Assembly: GCA_963556255.1 (NCBI GenBank)
Contig: OY744615.1
Location: forward strand, 46,653,148-46,717,147
Direction: 5' to 3'
DNA: 64,000 nt
From: Allolobophora icterica
Lineage: Eukaryota > Annelida > Clitellata > Crassiclitellata > Lumbricidae
The first letter of the stretch is position 1. Each line of letters begins with the position of its first letter. Below, piece after piece: positions 21,769 to 33,998 of this stretch. The position numbers and the translations under genes were made by a program. The notes beneath the pieces are model-generated. The model was not told where the DNA came from and made no database searches. It was given only the letters and a program-made list of their open reading frames with translations.

Positions 21769-22069
21769 CATGCTGTTTACGGATTAATGAATATTAATAT
21801 ACGTGATGTTTCTACATTAGCAGTTGTGCCTACATATATTCATAACGCACATAGATGGATTAATGAATATTTACATTCAGCATGTCTATTGATTCGTGAC
21901 TGTTTTTGTTCCTCCTCAACTTCGCGTTCGTTCTCTCTCGATGGTTGACTACGATCTGCCAGCCTCACAGCGCTCCTCTCTCGACGAAAGGTCAGGTCCC
22001 TCCTCGCCGATAAGAGGAGGTTCAGGTGGTGTTACCCCAAAGGAAGTTGTACAAGTCACACCGGAATAA

Positions 22070-22850
22070 ACACTCCACACCAACAACATCCCGATGATGG
22101 TTGTTTTCAATTCATGTTGTTTGAGAATCGCTCGTGTCTGCAGTGAAAGATTGACCGAAATGCGTTTGATCAAAGTATTTTCGGTCGATTGTGCAGATTA
22201 AAGATGTTTTATTGTTCGTGGAGATATTTTGACTTAATTTTCACGTTTAAAGCCAACCATAAGCGTTTTACCAGACTCGTCAAATTTTAAACCACTATTA
22301 ATTTTGTTAATGAATTAATTAATTTTAAAGTACTTGAAATTCGCTTACAATTTACTGAATAGTAGAGTTCATCTGTGATTTCTTTTAAATAAAATTTAAC
22401 ACAAAACCCAATGTAGACCTGAACTGAAAGTAAAGTTTAATAAATGGTCGAAACAGACTTGACGAATTTGAAACACCTTTTTCAGAGGTTTAAGTAACAT
22501 CTTAAATGTTATTTTCCTCCATGAGCAGGTACATCAAAAATGATAGGTATTTTGAGTTTCTAAACCATCGGTAACACAAATTGAGCAAGAATTAATAATG
22601 AAAAAAGACTTAATGCATAAATTAATCCAGTATAGTCTGTTAATATAATCTTTCGTTATTTTCTGATTTTTATTAAATTGTTCAAAAACAATCAATCATT
22701 CAAAACGATGTTGACTTCGGTATGCACAATAATTGTTCCACACAGTTCTAAACTTTCGTTTCGTTATAATTGGATCCAAAGAATCAACAACGACGAAATC
22801 CATTTTGTTCCATTTTCCTTCTGCATCCACGATAACACTTGACTGTGATC
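22070..22850. repeat. Copy of NDRG 3' UTR and flank
   Basis: Aligns with 13956-14590, sharing the GAGATATTTT and AAACCACTATT stretches and the TTTAATAAATGG box. No gene seen. Confidence 0.55.
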
Positions 22851-22861
22851 ATTTTTGCTCC

Positions 22862-22894
22862 TATATAGCGACGAGAAAACTCATTTAAAGGGTG
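22862..22894 (-). promoter_or_regulatory. PSE/TATA module
   Basis: Minus strand AAACACCCTTTAAATG, then CGCTATATAGG. Confidence 0.5.
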
Positions 22895-22922
22895 TTTTAG
22901 GCGTCTCAATTATTCAATATTA

Positions 22923-23168
<246 letters not shown>

Positions 23169-23649
23169 GTTTAATATCAATTGAAACTGACAAACCACAG
23201 ACGATTACACATGGGAGAAATGTTGTTATAATAGTATAATGTTAACAAGTCTGAACATTAGCGATTATGGGTTCTTAAGCAGGCATCTATAAAGCACCCT
23301 AGGTATGTAGTTAAAGTCGTCTTTTGCGGGTAACACATAATCATGGATTCTAGGGCTAAGATTATAACTGCGCTTGATGATATGCGTTCCATTTGAATGC
23401 GAAACAACGTGAACAGTGACATAGACACTTGCAGCTGCCTGTCAGGCGCCCATCCCAATGGGTATTTCCATTGTCTAACGACATCTTGTGTCCGCCAGGA
23501 TTCTTAACGCCGATCTTATTAGTCTCGTCGTCGGAGAACAGAACAGCTTTCTTATTGAACGATGGATGTATCAATTTTAGCACTTTAGCAACTTCTAATG
23601 GCATCAGATGCGTTGATAGGAAAAAAATTGTGTACAATTTGTTATTAAC

Positions 23650-23723
23650 TGTTTAACGACGCTGTGTCCTATCAAAGATGATTCGCGTCGCCCGACTCCT
23701 TCATTCAGGCTTCGGACTGGCAC
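23650..23723 (-). ncRNA. Conserved hairpin motif, type B
   Basis: The minus strand reads GTGCCAGTCCGAAGCCTG, then GGGCGACGCGAATC, then CAGCGTCGTTAAACAG. GCGACGC pairs with GCGTCGT over 7 bp. Confidence 0.5.
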
Positions 23724-23861
23724 TACTACAGCAAGGACAGTAGCGGTGTTAAAATGGCCGTTTGAAGATGTGGCTAAAGAATGGAAACAATATCTAGTAA
23801 ATCAGCACAAACTGAGGTATATCCAAATATGATGCTCTATAATTCTATTGCGCTCTTTAAA

Positions 23862-23896
23862 CACCTTTAAAACTGTTGTCATCACTGCTATATATT
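23862..23896 (+). promoter_or_regulatory. PSE/TATA module
   Basis: AACACCTTTAAAACTG, then GCTATATATT. Duplicate at 27218-27250. Confidence 0.6.
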
Positions 23897-24911
23897 ATAC
23901 ACTCAGCTTAATCTTTGGATCGTATTGCATGATTCACCCTGGAATAATTTGACTTGCTCAACAATTTTGCATAGTAGGAACCATTGTAACGCATTGGGCA
24001 GGCCTATCTCAGTCTAGTACGATCCGTATACGAGGAAAGTCAAAGGCGTGGCACTCATTCAAACATGCACGGCTAGAGAAGGATCTCATTCACCTGGTCA
24101 ATTCAAAGATATACATTTTACACTTTAATGTCTAAATATTAAGCTTTACTTACACACCTTAAATAGGGCACATTAAATCCCATATAAGCCTACAAATCAT
24201 TTGGAATACTCGCCTAACAGATTGAATACAGAAAGACGTTGTTGTTAACTGGTCCAGAAAAAGGCTCCTTATATGTTTTGAGATACAATACAATGCAATA
24301 CTAGGTACTTGTTTTTGTACTCGAGAATGGTTTCGAGTACTTGTATTTGTAATCAAAGTACTTGTACTCGTACTTGTAATTGAGACCTTTGTCATTGTAC
24401 TTATATAGTTTATAGTTTAAACCTAAGTACTTGAAACATCTCTGGAAAATTGTAACTGTAACTATTTACTTCTATAGTGCCAGTGTCCGATGCACAAGGC
24501 ATCAATCGATGGCATACCAAAGCCAAGCCGTAATCAGGTCAATATCCAGAAGATCAGTGCGTAAGACAGAGAGACAGCCTATGGTGGTTAAGCAATTTGA
24601 AAGAGTTAGGTTTTTAGTTGAGAACGAAAAGAAAAACTCGGAAAAGGAAATGGAACAAATCAAGCTATTTTATCCCGCTTTTGCTCCTGTGCCATCCCAT
24701 GACCACCATCACCAACAATTTCCACCATGCACACTGTCTCCTCGTCTTACAAGAAGAGCAGTCTCTTAAGTTAGTCTGCCGTTGTCATGAATTGTTAGCG
24801 CCTTCATTTTATTTTTTATTTATTTTTTATTTATTCTGGATATTTCTATAGCTCCTCTCGAGGTCCTTAGCCTGGTCACTTACTAGCATGAAGATTCTCG
24901 CCATAGCTTAA

Positions 24912-24946
24912 TATATATACTAATTTGAAAATGGCATTTAAAGGTG
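24912..24946 (-). promoter_or_regulatory. PSE/TATA module
   Basis: Minus strand GACACCTTTAAATGCC, then GTATATATATT. Duplicate at 28316-28350. Confidence 0.6.
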
Positions 24947-25491
24947 TCGAAATAAATGAGAAGTCTATTTCTACACAGCTGGAATTGGACAATGTCTCAG
25001 AGATTTTCTAGAGATAAAACGATGCAGTCGAATAAATTTTGACAAAAATTCATGTTGATAGTACTATGAAGATTCTAACGCTTGACGCCTGATCACCAAG
25101 GAAATAATGGCGGATAGAAGATGCTCGATTTAACACGCGCTCTCAATTTATGTGAATCGCAAGGCATAAGATATCGCCTCAGTGCTGTAATAGTATCCAT
25201 TGTTTAACGACGTCTTGTGTCTACCAGGGTCGTTGACGTCGATCGAACCTAGGCTGATACATAAGTAATGCAAAGTAACTAAATTTGTTAGGTTACCTCA
25301 AAAAAGTAATCAGTGACCGCTGTGTTACTGTTGGTAAAAAGTAACTACTCTAGTACCACGAAAGTTAGTGCAAAATAATAACTAGTTACAGTAACGCGTC
25401 ACAAGTGAAGCGGTAACGTACAACACTGAAAATATATGCAGAAATCTGATGATGGTTATTATTTAATTAAACTGATCAGTTGTTTCTTGTG

Positions 25492-25530
25492 TTTAACGAC
25501 ATCTTGTGGCTGCCAGTCTCGTTAACGTAA
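25492..25530 (-). ncRNA. Conserved hairpin motif, type A
   Basis: Minus strand GTTAACGAGACTGGCAGCC, then AAGATGTCGTTAAACAC. GTTAACGA pairs with TCGTTAAAC with one bulged A. It lies about 55 bp downstream of the TATA box at 25585. Duplicate at 28882-28919. Confidence 0.5.
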
Positions 25531-25584
25531 ACCTAACCTTCCAACTGAAAGCACCCGTAAAGAAACAGATGCCGTTTCGCTTTT

Positions 25585-25615
25585 TATATAGGGCTAGTAA
25601 AATTTTTTAAAGGTG
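25585..25615 (-). promoter_or_regulatory. PSE/TATA module
   Basis: Minus strand AACACCTTTAAAAAAT, then CCCTATATAAA. It stands directly upstream of hairpin 25530-25492. Confidence 0.65.
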
Positions 25616-25987
25616 TTTAATGGAGCGACCGATGATTATTATTACTGGTCATATGGACCCATAGTAAAGCGGCATCTTATGGCTGCCAGTGCCGTTAGCA
25701 TCGACCTAACCTACCCAGTGTTATAAACATGCGCCCTTGACATCTTTTAAACAATTAATTGCATCGGTGCTTAAGTAAAGTCGTAGAACTAAGATAGTTT
25801 ATTTTGCAAGAAGTAAATGTCGGAAAGATGTCGTTCGATTTAAGAGGACCTTCCTTTAGTCAACTGGAAAATTAGCATAAATATTTTCTTTGTTAGTATT
25901 TCATAAGTTTAATGTTATCTTATGGCTTGTTCCATTTTGTTTTTGCATGCAGGACAACAGTAACTGCATGCAATCAATTTTTATTCT

Positions 25988-26022
25988 TATATATAGAGAC
26001 AAGAAGAAGCATTTAAATGGTG
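25988..26022 (-). promoter_or_regulatory. PSE/TATA module
   Basis: Minus strand AACACCATTTAAATGC, then CTATATATAAG. Confidence 0.5.
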
Positions 26023-26037
26023 TTTATGGTGCCTGAA

Positions 26038-26800
26038 TTTATGGTGCCAGGAGGGCTTACAAAGGATCATGGATCGTCTAAATACGGTATCGCTGGAATA
26101 TGAAATGAAAATAAACGTAAAGAAGACAAAGGTAATGAAGACAAGCAAGAGAAGTGGTATAACACCACAAACAATAAAGATCACACTAAACGGAGAAGAA
26201 ATAGAACAGATGGAGATGTTTTACTATCTAGGAAGTGTGATCACAGACGATGCAAGATGCCACGAGGAAATAAAAAGAAGAATATCCATGGGAAAAAGAT
26301 GCATTCTACAAAAGAGGAGAGCTGATGAGAGGAAGCTTAAGCAAGAATCTAAAGAAGAGAATGGTGAAGACACTGGTGTGGAGTGTTGTTCTGTACGGCT
26401 CCGAGACATGGACAATGAGGAAGGACGACATAAAAAGATTGGAGGCCTTCGAGATGTGGGTGTGGCGCAGAATGGAGAGAGTTAGCTGGGCGGAACGGAG
26501 GACGAACGAGGAAATCCTGCAAATGGTAGAAGAACAAAGATCACTCATAAGTACTATATGCGGACGACAAAGGAAATGGATCGGGCACATCCTAAGGAGT
26601 GAGACACTACTAAGAGACATCATGGAGGGAAGGATGGAGGGGAAAAAGACGCGAGGAAGACCGAGGGCAATGCTGTCAGACTGGATGATGACAAAAGAAG
26701 AAGGATACAGTGGACTGAAGAGTAGAGCACAAGACAGAGAACGATGGCGTCATTGGTCATACGAACCTCCCGGTGGGCAGAGAACATAAAGAGAGAGAGA
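26038..26800 (+). mobile_element. RTE-type LINE 3' fragment with target-site duplication
   Basis: A 763 bp fragment is flanked by GGTGCCTGAA (26028-26037 and 26801-26810). The homologous position in unit 1 (near 22900) lacks it. It encodes the C-terminal part of an endonuclease-reverse transcriptase. Confidence 0.85.
26069..26789 (+). pseudogene. LINE reverse transcriptase C-terminal part, frameshifted
   Basis: The first frame, 26069 to about 26320, gives KINVKKTKVMKTS and FYYLGSVITDD. A shift leads into the second frame, which gives [19 protein letters not shown] and later [13 protein letters not shown] and [14 protein letters not shown] before the stop at 26789. These are the RT thumb and tail peptides common to RTE/Jockey-like elements. 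The frameshift near 26320 and the missing 5' part make it inactive. Confidence 0.85.
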
Positions 26801-27009
26801 GGTGCCTGAACTATTCAATTCTTACCATTTAGCTACGGGTTCCATTGTCTATCGACATCTTGTGTTCGTCATGGTTGTTAACGCCGATCTTAGTCTTGGG
26901 GTCGGAGAACAGAACAGCCTTGTTATTGAACGAAGGATGGATCAATTTCAACACTTTAACGACTTCTTATGGCATCAAATGCGTTGACGTCGACAGGAAT
27001 TTTTTTTTG

Positions 27010-27085
27010 CAATTTGTTATTAACTGTTTAAAACTGATTCGCGTCGCCCGATTCCTTCATCCAGGCTTCGGACTGGCACTGCTGC
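27010..27085 (-). ncRNA. Type B hairpin, partly deleted
   Basis: Keeps GTGCCAGTCCGAAGCCTGG and GGGCGACGCGAATC, but the 3' arm is reduced to TTTAAACAG compared with 23650-23723. Confidence 0.35.
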
Positions 27086-27217
27086 AGCAAGGACAGTAAC
27101 GGAGTTAAAATGGCCGTTTAAAGATGTCGCTAAACAATTGAGACAATATCTAGCAAGTAAGCACAAACTGAGGTATATGTAAATATGATGCTCTATAATT
27201 CTATTGCGCTCTTTAAA

Positions 27218-27250
27218 CACCTTTAAAACTTGTCATCACTGCTATATATT
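27218..27250 (+). promoter_or_regulatory. PSE/TATA module
   Basis: AACACCTTTAAAACTTG, then GCTATATATT. A hairpin end (AAGATGTCGCTAAACAATTG) lies about 80 bp upstream. Confidence 0.6.
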
Positions 27251-28315
27251 AATACACTGCGCTTAATCTTTGGATATTACCTGACTCACCCTGCAATAAT
27301 TTGGCTTGCTCAACGATTTTGCATAATAGGAACCATCGTAACACATTGCGCAGGCCTGTCTCAGTATAAGTACGGTCCGCATACGAGGAAGGTCAAAGGC
27401 GAGGCACCCGTTCAAACATATGCAGCGGTAGAGAAAGATCTCACTCACCTGGTCAATTCAACTTTTACCTTTAAATATTAAGCTTAACTTACACACCTTA
27501 AATAGGGCACACCAAATTCTATATGAGCCTACAAATCATTTGGGTTATTCACATCTCAGTTTCACAGTTGAAAGAGGTCGTTGTTAACTTGTCCAGCAAC
27601 ATAATCTAATCCCAATTAAGAGTCAGCCATTTATGAGAATATTTGTAACTTCATATTTGTTGGCCTTGGCATATGACAATGCATGGCCAGTCCTCTCCCT
27701 CGCCACGAGATCTTCACATCAACAGCGTACGGTCAATATTTACAGTTTGGCACAGGTGAAACAGACATTTCGAAACATATTTCTGCCCCGTCGGGGTTGT
27801 GAACCCTATGAACTCCATGTCACTCTAACCTATAGCGCGGGTGAATAGATGTCGTTAAATGGCTTCCGCATATAGACGTCACCACAATACGTGTCATTCC
27901 TAAGGACCTTCTTCTTCAACGTAAGATCAGGTCAAGGTGTACGATCCTTGCAGCCGTCAGATGTCGTTACACACAACATGCCATTTAGTGTTAGCGACTT
28001 CATTTTCTTAGCCTCGGCATATGAGGGCGGGTGGTGAGTCCTCTCCCTCGCTGTCTCTCTTTCCACGAAGAGTGTACGATCAGTGTACTCATTATAGCTG
28101 AGTTAACCCCCTCTATACCCCTCCCTAAATCGGAGTTCGACCTACTACTTAAACCAGCCAAACAACCCGTCTCTCTAATAAAGAGAAATTTCGCACATTT
28201 TCATTTGCTTTACAGCTACATTAAATTAACTTCCGGAAAGATGTCGTTCGATTTAACACGAGCATTTGCTAACTGGTCACTGCTAGCATGAAAGTTTAAG
28301 GTGTTTCTTAATATT

Positions 28316-28350
28316 TATATATAACAATGGTAGAAGGTGATTTAAAGGTG
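28316..28350 (-). promoter_or_regulatory. PSE/TATA module
   Basis: Minus strand GACACCTTTAAATCACC, then TATATATAAAT. Confidence 0.6.
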
Positions 28351-28881
28351 TCGAAATAAATAAGCTATCTATTTCTACACAGCTTGAATTGGACAAGGTC
28401 TCAGAGATTTTCTAGAGATAAAACGATACAGTCGAACATTTTTCCAAAAATTCATGTTGATAGCAGTTTGAACATTCTGAGGCCTAAGGTCTGATCACCA
28501 AGGACATTATGGCGGAGAGGTGTTCGTTTTAACACGCTCGTTGAATTTCTGTGAATCGCAAGGCATAAGATATCGCCTCAGTGCTGTAATAGTATCCATT
28601 GTTTAACAACGTCTTGTGTCTGTCAGGGCCGTTGACGTCGATCTAACCTAGATTGATCTATGAGTAATGCAAAGTAACTAAATTTTTAGGTTGCCTCATA
28701 AAAGTAATCAGTCACCGCTGTGCGTTACTCTTGGTAAAAAGTAACTAGTTACCACAAAGGTTAGTGCAAACTAATAACTAGTTACAGAAACGCGTTACAA
28801 GTGACGCGGTGACGTACAACATTGAAAAGATGTGTAAAGTCTGACAATGGTTATTATTTAAACTGATCAGAACTTTCTTGT

Positions 28882-28919
28882 GTTTAACGACATCTTGTGC
28901 CTGCCAGTCCCGTTGACTT
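28882..28919 (-). ncRNA. Conserved hairpin motif, type A
   Basis: Minus strand GTCAACGGGACTGGCAGGC, then AAGATGTCGTTAAACAC. Downstream of the module at 28977. Confidence 0.45.
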
Positions 28920-28976
28920 CGGCCTAACCTTCCAATTGAAAGATACTATGAATAAACAGACGCAGAGTCGCTTACT

Positions 28977-29009
28977 TATATATAGCCAGTGAAAATCTTT
29001 AATTAGGTG
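28977..29009 (-). promoter_or_regulatory. PSE/TATA module
   Basis: Minus strand AACACCTAATTAAAG, then CTATATATAAG. Confidence 0.5.
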
Positions 29010-29199
29010 TTTAAGGGACCGACCGATGATTATTATTACTGATCATGTGGACCTATAGAATATCGACATTTTATGGCTCCCAGTGCTGTTCACATCGACC
29101 TAACCTTACGATGGAATACCCAGCGCAATAAAACAGGCGCCGTTAACGTCTTTCCAACAATATATTGCTGTATCGGTGCGTAAGCAGAGTTGTAGAACT

Positions 29200-30300
29200 A
29201 AGATGAGGTCGTCATTGGTCTGTATGCTTATATATTGAAGAGATATCTTGGTTCGTGGTGATAGTAGAACCTAAAGAAAGTCGAAAGAAATTCTGTTATC
29301 CGGCAGGTGGCGTCTCTTTGATCTTCTTAATCTTCTTGAGTTTCTTGTCGTTAAAAACTAAAGTATATAAATTGAATTGAAGTTCTTTAAAAGCATCCAG
29401 TCACCTCAACACTGTCTTTACCAATTACTGCCTGCAGAGCACCTTCATAAATTCAACTTACGAAAAGGAGGACATGCATTTGAATTACCGCAGTTTAATA
29501 CATTGTTGCATAAGAAATCCTTCATCATTCGCCCACTGTACAGCAATAAAAACTGGGCTAATGCTGGTTCTAGTACCTGTTCTGATATCTAACCTGGCTC
29601 TATTTGTAGACCCGAGTAAAATGCTTACGTTCCGTAGATCATAAATTTAGTTGTAGATAATGTATGTCAATAAGAAATTATCAAATGTTGTGTTTAGTTT
29701 GTCTTACAGTCTCTTACTGATATTTTGATCTTTTTGTATGTATTGTTGTAAAGTATAAGCGTTTGTCTTGTGGTAATACTTACTTACATCTAATTAAGTC
29801 TATAACGGTTCTTTTCGATGGTCTGTAAGGCTCATTTCGGTGGCAGTATAGGTTCTTTCCAATGGCCATAGAGGTTTTTTACTGGCCATTAAGGCAGTTT
29901 TCAATGGTTTTTAAGGCTGTTTTCAATGGTTTTTAAGGCTATTTTCAATGGTCTTTAAGGCTCTCTTCATTGATCATAATTATTATAGGAGCTTTTAAGT
30001 GGCAATAGACAATCTTTTCGTTGGCCATACACGTTCTGATGTTCTTATTTTCGCGGAAGCACATTCCTCAGTAGCATCACCAGCTCGTTTTTATTCATCT
30101 TTGTGACCATTAAAATCTCAGTTTATTTCATTTAAAGATTTATAAGAAATGCTTGTACAGAAATTTACAAGAACCGTCACATAGGCCCTATATACACTGA
30201 CATTAACTTTATTTGTGTCCAATGACCAGTAGTTAATTAATGCTTCAAGTATTAAAAATTAACTACAGATAAAGTACATTTTTTAGGTTATTACTATACA
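29200..30300. other. Unrecognised stretch with a 22 bp tandem repeat
   Basis: No gene seen. At 29808-29975 an imperfect repeat of about 22 bp (TTTTCAATGGTTTTTAAGGC) occurs six or seven times. The rest is AT-rich and unassigned. Confidence 0.5.
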
Positions 30301-30303
30301 TTT

Positions 30304-30690
30304 TCATAAAATAGCAATTTGTATAATAGAGCGACTATCGTCACATGTTAAAATGTATATAATATATATAATAATAATCTTTTCTTTATTTAAGCGCCTG
30401 CAAACGCACTGCTCTGTACAGTGAACATACATAATAGTAGAAACGGCAGCCACACATGGCGCCTTACATACATGTGTACAGTAGAAGCACATGGTAACAG
30501 TTTTACAGAAGTCGAATACAACTGTTTTATACGGCAGCTACAGGGCGTCATTCATGGCCTACTATTCATTCTACCACCGCCGCCACCTAGCGAGTGGAAG
30601 GAAGGCTGAATAAACCTAAAGGGGTCTACGGGAATCGATCTCGGTACCTACTGCTCTTCACGCCAGTGTGTTATTCATTACTCTACGGGC
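30304..30690 (-). repeat. tRNA-derived SINE, near full length
   Basis: On the minus strand the head has A box GTAGAGTAATGAATAACAC and B box AGATCGATTCCC, then a body of about 300 bp ending in AATAATAT-type sequence. Plus-strand relative at 47990-48320; minus relatives at 36445-36640 (body only) and 46744-46925. Confidence 0.7.
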
Positions 30691-30694
30691 CCCC

Positions 30695-31075
<381 letters not shown>

Positions 31076-31234
31076 TGAAACCTAAATCACTGCGATTGTT
31101 CGAGCCACATATTTGTCATACAGAAGTTTATACATCGATATTTCTCGACACAGTTTTGTTTTAAGTTCTAATGAGTCACATGTCTGCGAAGTTATTTTTA
31201 TTCAGTAGCTTCTTGTTGCGTAAACTGAGGTCTA

Positions 31235-31270
31235 CGTCAACGACGTTGGCAAGCGTCAGATGTCGTCAAA
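31235..31270 (+). ncRNA. Conserved hairpin motif, type A
   Basis: ACGTCAACGACGTTGGC, then CGTCAGATGTCGTCAAACAC. It lies 40 bp upstream of the promoter module at 31309. Confidence 0.45.
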
Positions 31271-31308
31271 CACTCGATGCTATGCGTGTTAAGTAGGTTT
31301 TACTAAAA

Positions 31309-31343
31309 CACCTTTAAATCGTTTTCTACCAACGCTATATATT
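31309..31343 (+). promoter_or_regulatory. PSE/TATA module
   Basis: AACACCTTTAAATCG, then GCTATATATTT 27 bp on. The downstream body shares AAAGAGGCAGCCATGGATAC and CTCGGCCTTGGCATATGA with the 48515 unit. The next module is 484 bp further at 31793. Confidence 0.7.
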
Positions 31344-31792
31344 TAATTTAGACGAGTGTACTTTGGTAATTTCTTGTCGAGGAGGTACCGGTCAATTTAT
31401 GAGACCGTCAAGTGATCTAATCTTAAAAGAGGCAGCCATGGATACAAAGTATTCACGACTTAATATTTCTCGGCCTTGGCATATGATATGACATCGCATG
31501 GTCAGCTGTCCATCGACGTCTGATCTTTCAGTCGGTCGTGGACCCAACCAGATATTCGATGAGCCCAGGGATTATTTTTCCATATATTTTAGTGCACGCT
31601 GGTCGTTAAGGTGTTAAAGAAGCTCACGCATCGATATTGCGATACAGTGTATAGGCCTATTTTAAAATATTCTTCTCAGTCACAAGGCAACATAATTAGT
31701 TTTTCAGAATATTCTGATTGTGTAAGGTTAGATCTCAGTTAACGTCAGATATGAAAAGCAATCGAAAGTACGTGTAAATTTAGACTTTTAGA

Positions 31793-31826
31793 CACCTTTA
31801 AATTGGTTTTTTCAACTCTATATAAA
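31793..31826 (+). promoter_or_regulatory. PSE/TATA module
   Basis: GACACCTTTAAATTGG, then CTCTATATAAAC. It marks the second unit of a tandem pair. Confidence 0.65.
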
Positions 31827-31829
31827 CTA

Positions 31830-32760
31830 TTCCTGTCTTTCTCTGGATTATCTGAGGCTAAAATCAAAATTTAACGAAATCAAATATTCGTTTATTCACC
31901 AGCCAGTTGACACAACGCAATTGGTAACAATCATAGATAGGTAAAATAATAAAAAGAAATCTATCAGCTAATTTTAACTCATTTCGAAACTAATACAAAT
32001 TATAATATAATACCCTCGATATAAAGTTTTTATCATTCTTCGTTGGAAGTGAAAAATTATGCACCCGAGGGCGAAAAAGGTAAAGAGTGAGTCGGCTCTC
32101 TGGGAAGCAAGGGCAGAGAACGTGTTGTGGGTTAGTCATCACAGCATTAAATAGCCGGAAGTCAGCCCGGCGAGCAAGATCATCTGCTTTCTGGATGGAT
32201 AAAGGAAGGAAATCCATTTTGCGCATGCGCTTTAAGAGTCTATCGACTCCTTTTCACCTTTACTCAGGTAACCCCACCATGAGGGGGAGGCCTACATAAC
32301 ACAGGATAATGTGGTTGCCCTTGCTATATCATGCAATATTGGCGATGGAAAACCATGTGTTTGAAGGAGCATAGAGGGATGAAGATGAAGCCGTTAAGAC
32401 TGCATCTAGATGTGACCCCATATTTAGATCAGAGCGTCAAGTTACTCCTAAAACTTTAATTGAGGAAACTCGTTCTGCCCCTTAACATTAGGTTTACTTT
32501 TACCTTATCCGAGCTATCTAAAAGAACTTTCCTCTTCTCCTTCCAAAGTGGGAGCTATTATATTACTTTTCTTTTACATCTTACATGCACTTGTAATGTG
32601 AATGGGAGTATTATCATTGATATGTAAATAGCTGCTGGTAGATGAAGTTTAACGACGTTGTGGGATAAATAATGATCATGGCGGGGCTTATCTTTTATCC
32701 AGGCATCGAACTGACGCCGGCTAAGTTTAAGTGTATCAGGAATTCTATTTGATTGGGTTA
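31830..32760. other. Noncoding, nothing recognised
   Basis: No gene, promoter module or known repeat is visible, apart from a hairpin-like CGTCGTTAAACTTC inverse near 32645. Confidence 0.4.
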
Positions 32761-32769
32761 GTTGCTGTT

Positions 32770-32840
32770 TAACTACTTTGCGTCATAATGAAGGCTAATA
32801 GCGTCATCCTCCTCTTTATCTAGGTTTGGGACTGGAACTA
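32770..32840 (-). ncRNA. Type B hairpin (diverged)
   Basis: Minus strand CCAGTCCCAAACCTAG, then GAGGATGACGCTATTAGCC, then GACGCAAAGTAGTTAAACAGC. Confidence 0.35.
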
Positions 32841-32937
32841 CCAGAGTACGGGCAGTGGCGTAGTTGAACCCCTTAAAGAATATCGTTAGTTACCAATTAG
32901 CGTCCCCTCCTCCTCTCTCCAGCCTTCGGACTGGCAC

Positions 32938-33314
32938 CATAGGCGTAGCTACATGGAGGCAAGAGGAGGCATTTGCCCCCTCTTGGTTTTGCGAATTTAA
33001 AAATCCTCCATGTATTTTCTGAAGTAGACCCCAGGAGAGGTGGATTTTGCCTCCTGTTGATTTGTGTCGAAGAAAGTCCTCGAATGTGTTAATGACTAAA
33101 AAAAAAAAGGTCATCAACTTTTTTCGTGACGAAATATACTTTTTTCGTGACGAAATTGTAGAAATTCTCAGAGCAAAATTCTAAAATTCTCAGAAGTTTT
33201 TTCGGACGCTGAAAAATTTCCCTCTGACCTCTGAAACAAAATCGCCGCCACTGCATAAAAGTTTAGACAAGCAGTAGTTGCCTCCTCTTGAATTGAAGTC
33301 TGGCTACGCCCCTG
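32938..33314 (+). mobile_element. hAT-type MITE inside a type B motif, 377 bp
   Basis: Ends CATAGGCGTAGC and GCTACGCCCCTG are inverted, and the match extends over AAGAGGAGGCA. The 8 bp duplication ACTGGCAC lies at 32930-32937 and 33315-33322. It splits the GGACTGGCAC of a type B hairpin copy. Confidence 0.9.
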
Positions 33315-33523
33315 ACTGGCACTACCACTGAATGGGCAGTGGCGGAGTTTCATCTTCATGCGTCACCATTCTAAAGTTTAACGACGTCTTGTGACTACTG
33401 TGGTAGGTGACGTATTTGCTGAAAGTAACTGGATGGAAGGACACAGAGTTTTAAAACATTTCATGGCAACAAAGTTCGACAGAAATTATATTCGCTTAAT
33501 ACAGCTCTATTGAATGATAAGTT

Positions 33524-33599
33524 GCTGTTTAACGACACTGTGATATAACAAAGATGATTAGCGTCGCCCTCCTTCTTTCTCCAGACTTGGAACTGGCAC
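33524..33599 (-). ncRNA. Conserved hairpin motif, type B
   Basis: Minus strand GTGCCAGTTCCAAGTCTGG, AAAGAAGGAGGGCGACGCT, then CACAGTGTCGTTAAACAGC. GCGACGCT pairs with AGTGTCGT. This is one of the best-preserved copies. Confidence 0.5.
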
Positions 33600-33998
33600 C
33601 GCCAGAGTACGGGCACGTCGGGCAGTGGCGGAGTTAGTAACTAGAAGCTCAAGGCTCGAACATTAATATGTTACGCTTGTTTTTCTCGTGTAAAAACGGA
33701 TAGTACACTCCGATTAAACTCCAAAGTTACTCGGCGCAGTAGTCGAACACGCCTTTGGGGTTCTTGCGGAGCTAGAAAAGCTCCAGAACGCGGACGTGGC
33801 CTGCGGCTATATAACTGAGTGGGTCTCTTCAGGGGTTGTGGGTCACCCAAATCTTGGCACCCAAATCGAACCGTCGATGACCCAAACCATTGTTAGAGTT
33901 CGAAGTTTATGGATCGATATTTTCTAAATTCTAATCAGTCACAAGGTTGCAGAGTTATTTCTATTAAATAGTTTCTTCTTGTGTAAAGCAAGATCTAC

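Larger units (their letters stand above)
17822..22069 (+). pseudogene. NDRG copy 2, incomplete
   Basis: Pieces present are 17822-17857 (RSNIADYIGKLK), 19086-19137 (PEKLAESFQYFLQGLGLG, good acceptor and donor) and 21920-22069 (VRSLSMVDYDLPASQRSS through VTPE-stop). The CPVLL exon between the first two is absent. The last exon has lost its acceptor and about 60 bp at its 5' end compared with 13759. A hAT MITE sits 3 bp after the first exon. The reading frame of the last exon is still open, and most differences from copy 1 are synonymous. The copy therefore decayed recently, or this exon is used in some other way. Confidence 0.7.
25926..29200. repeat. Tandem duplication, unit 2
   Basis: See unit 1 at 22850-25925. 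It differs mainly by a LINE fragment at 26038-26800 and by lacking the TA tract. Confidence 0.8.
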
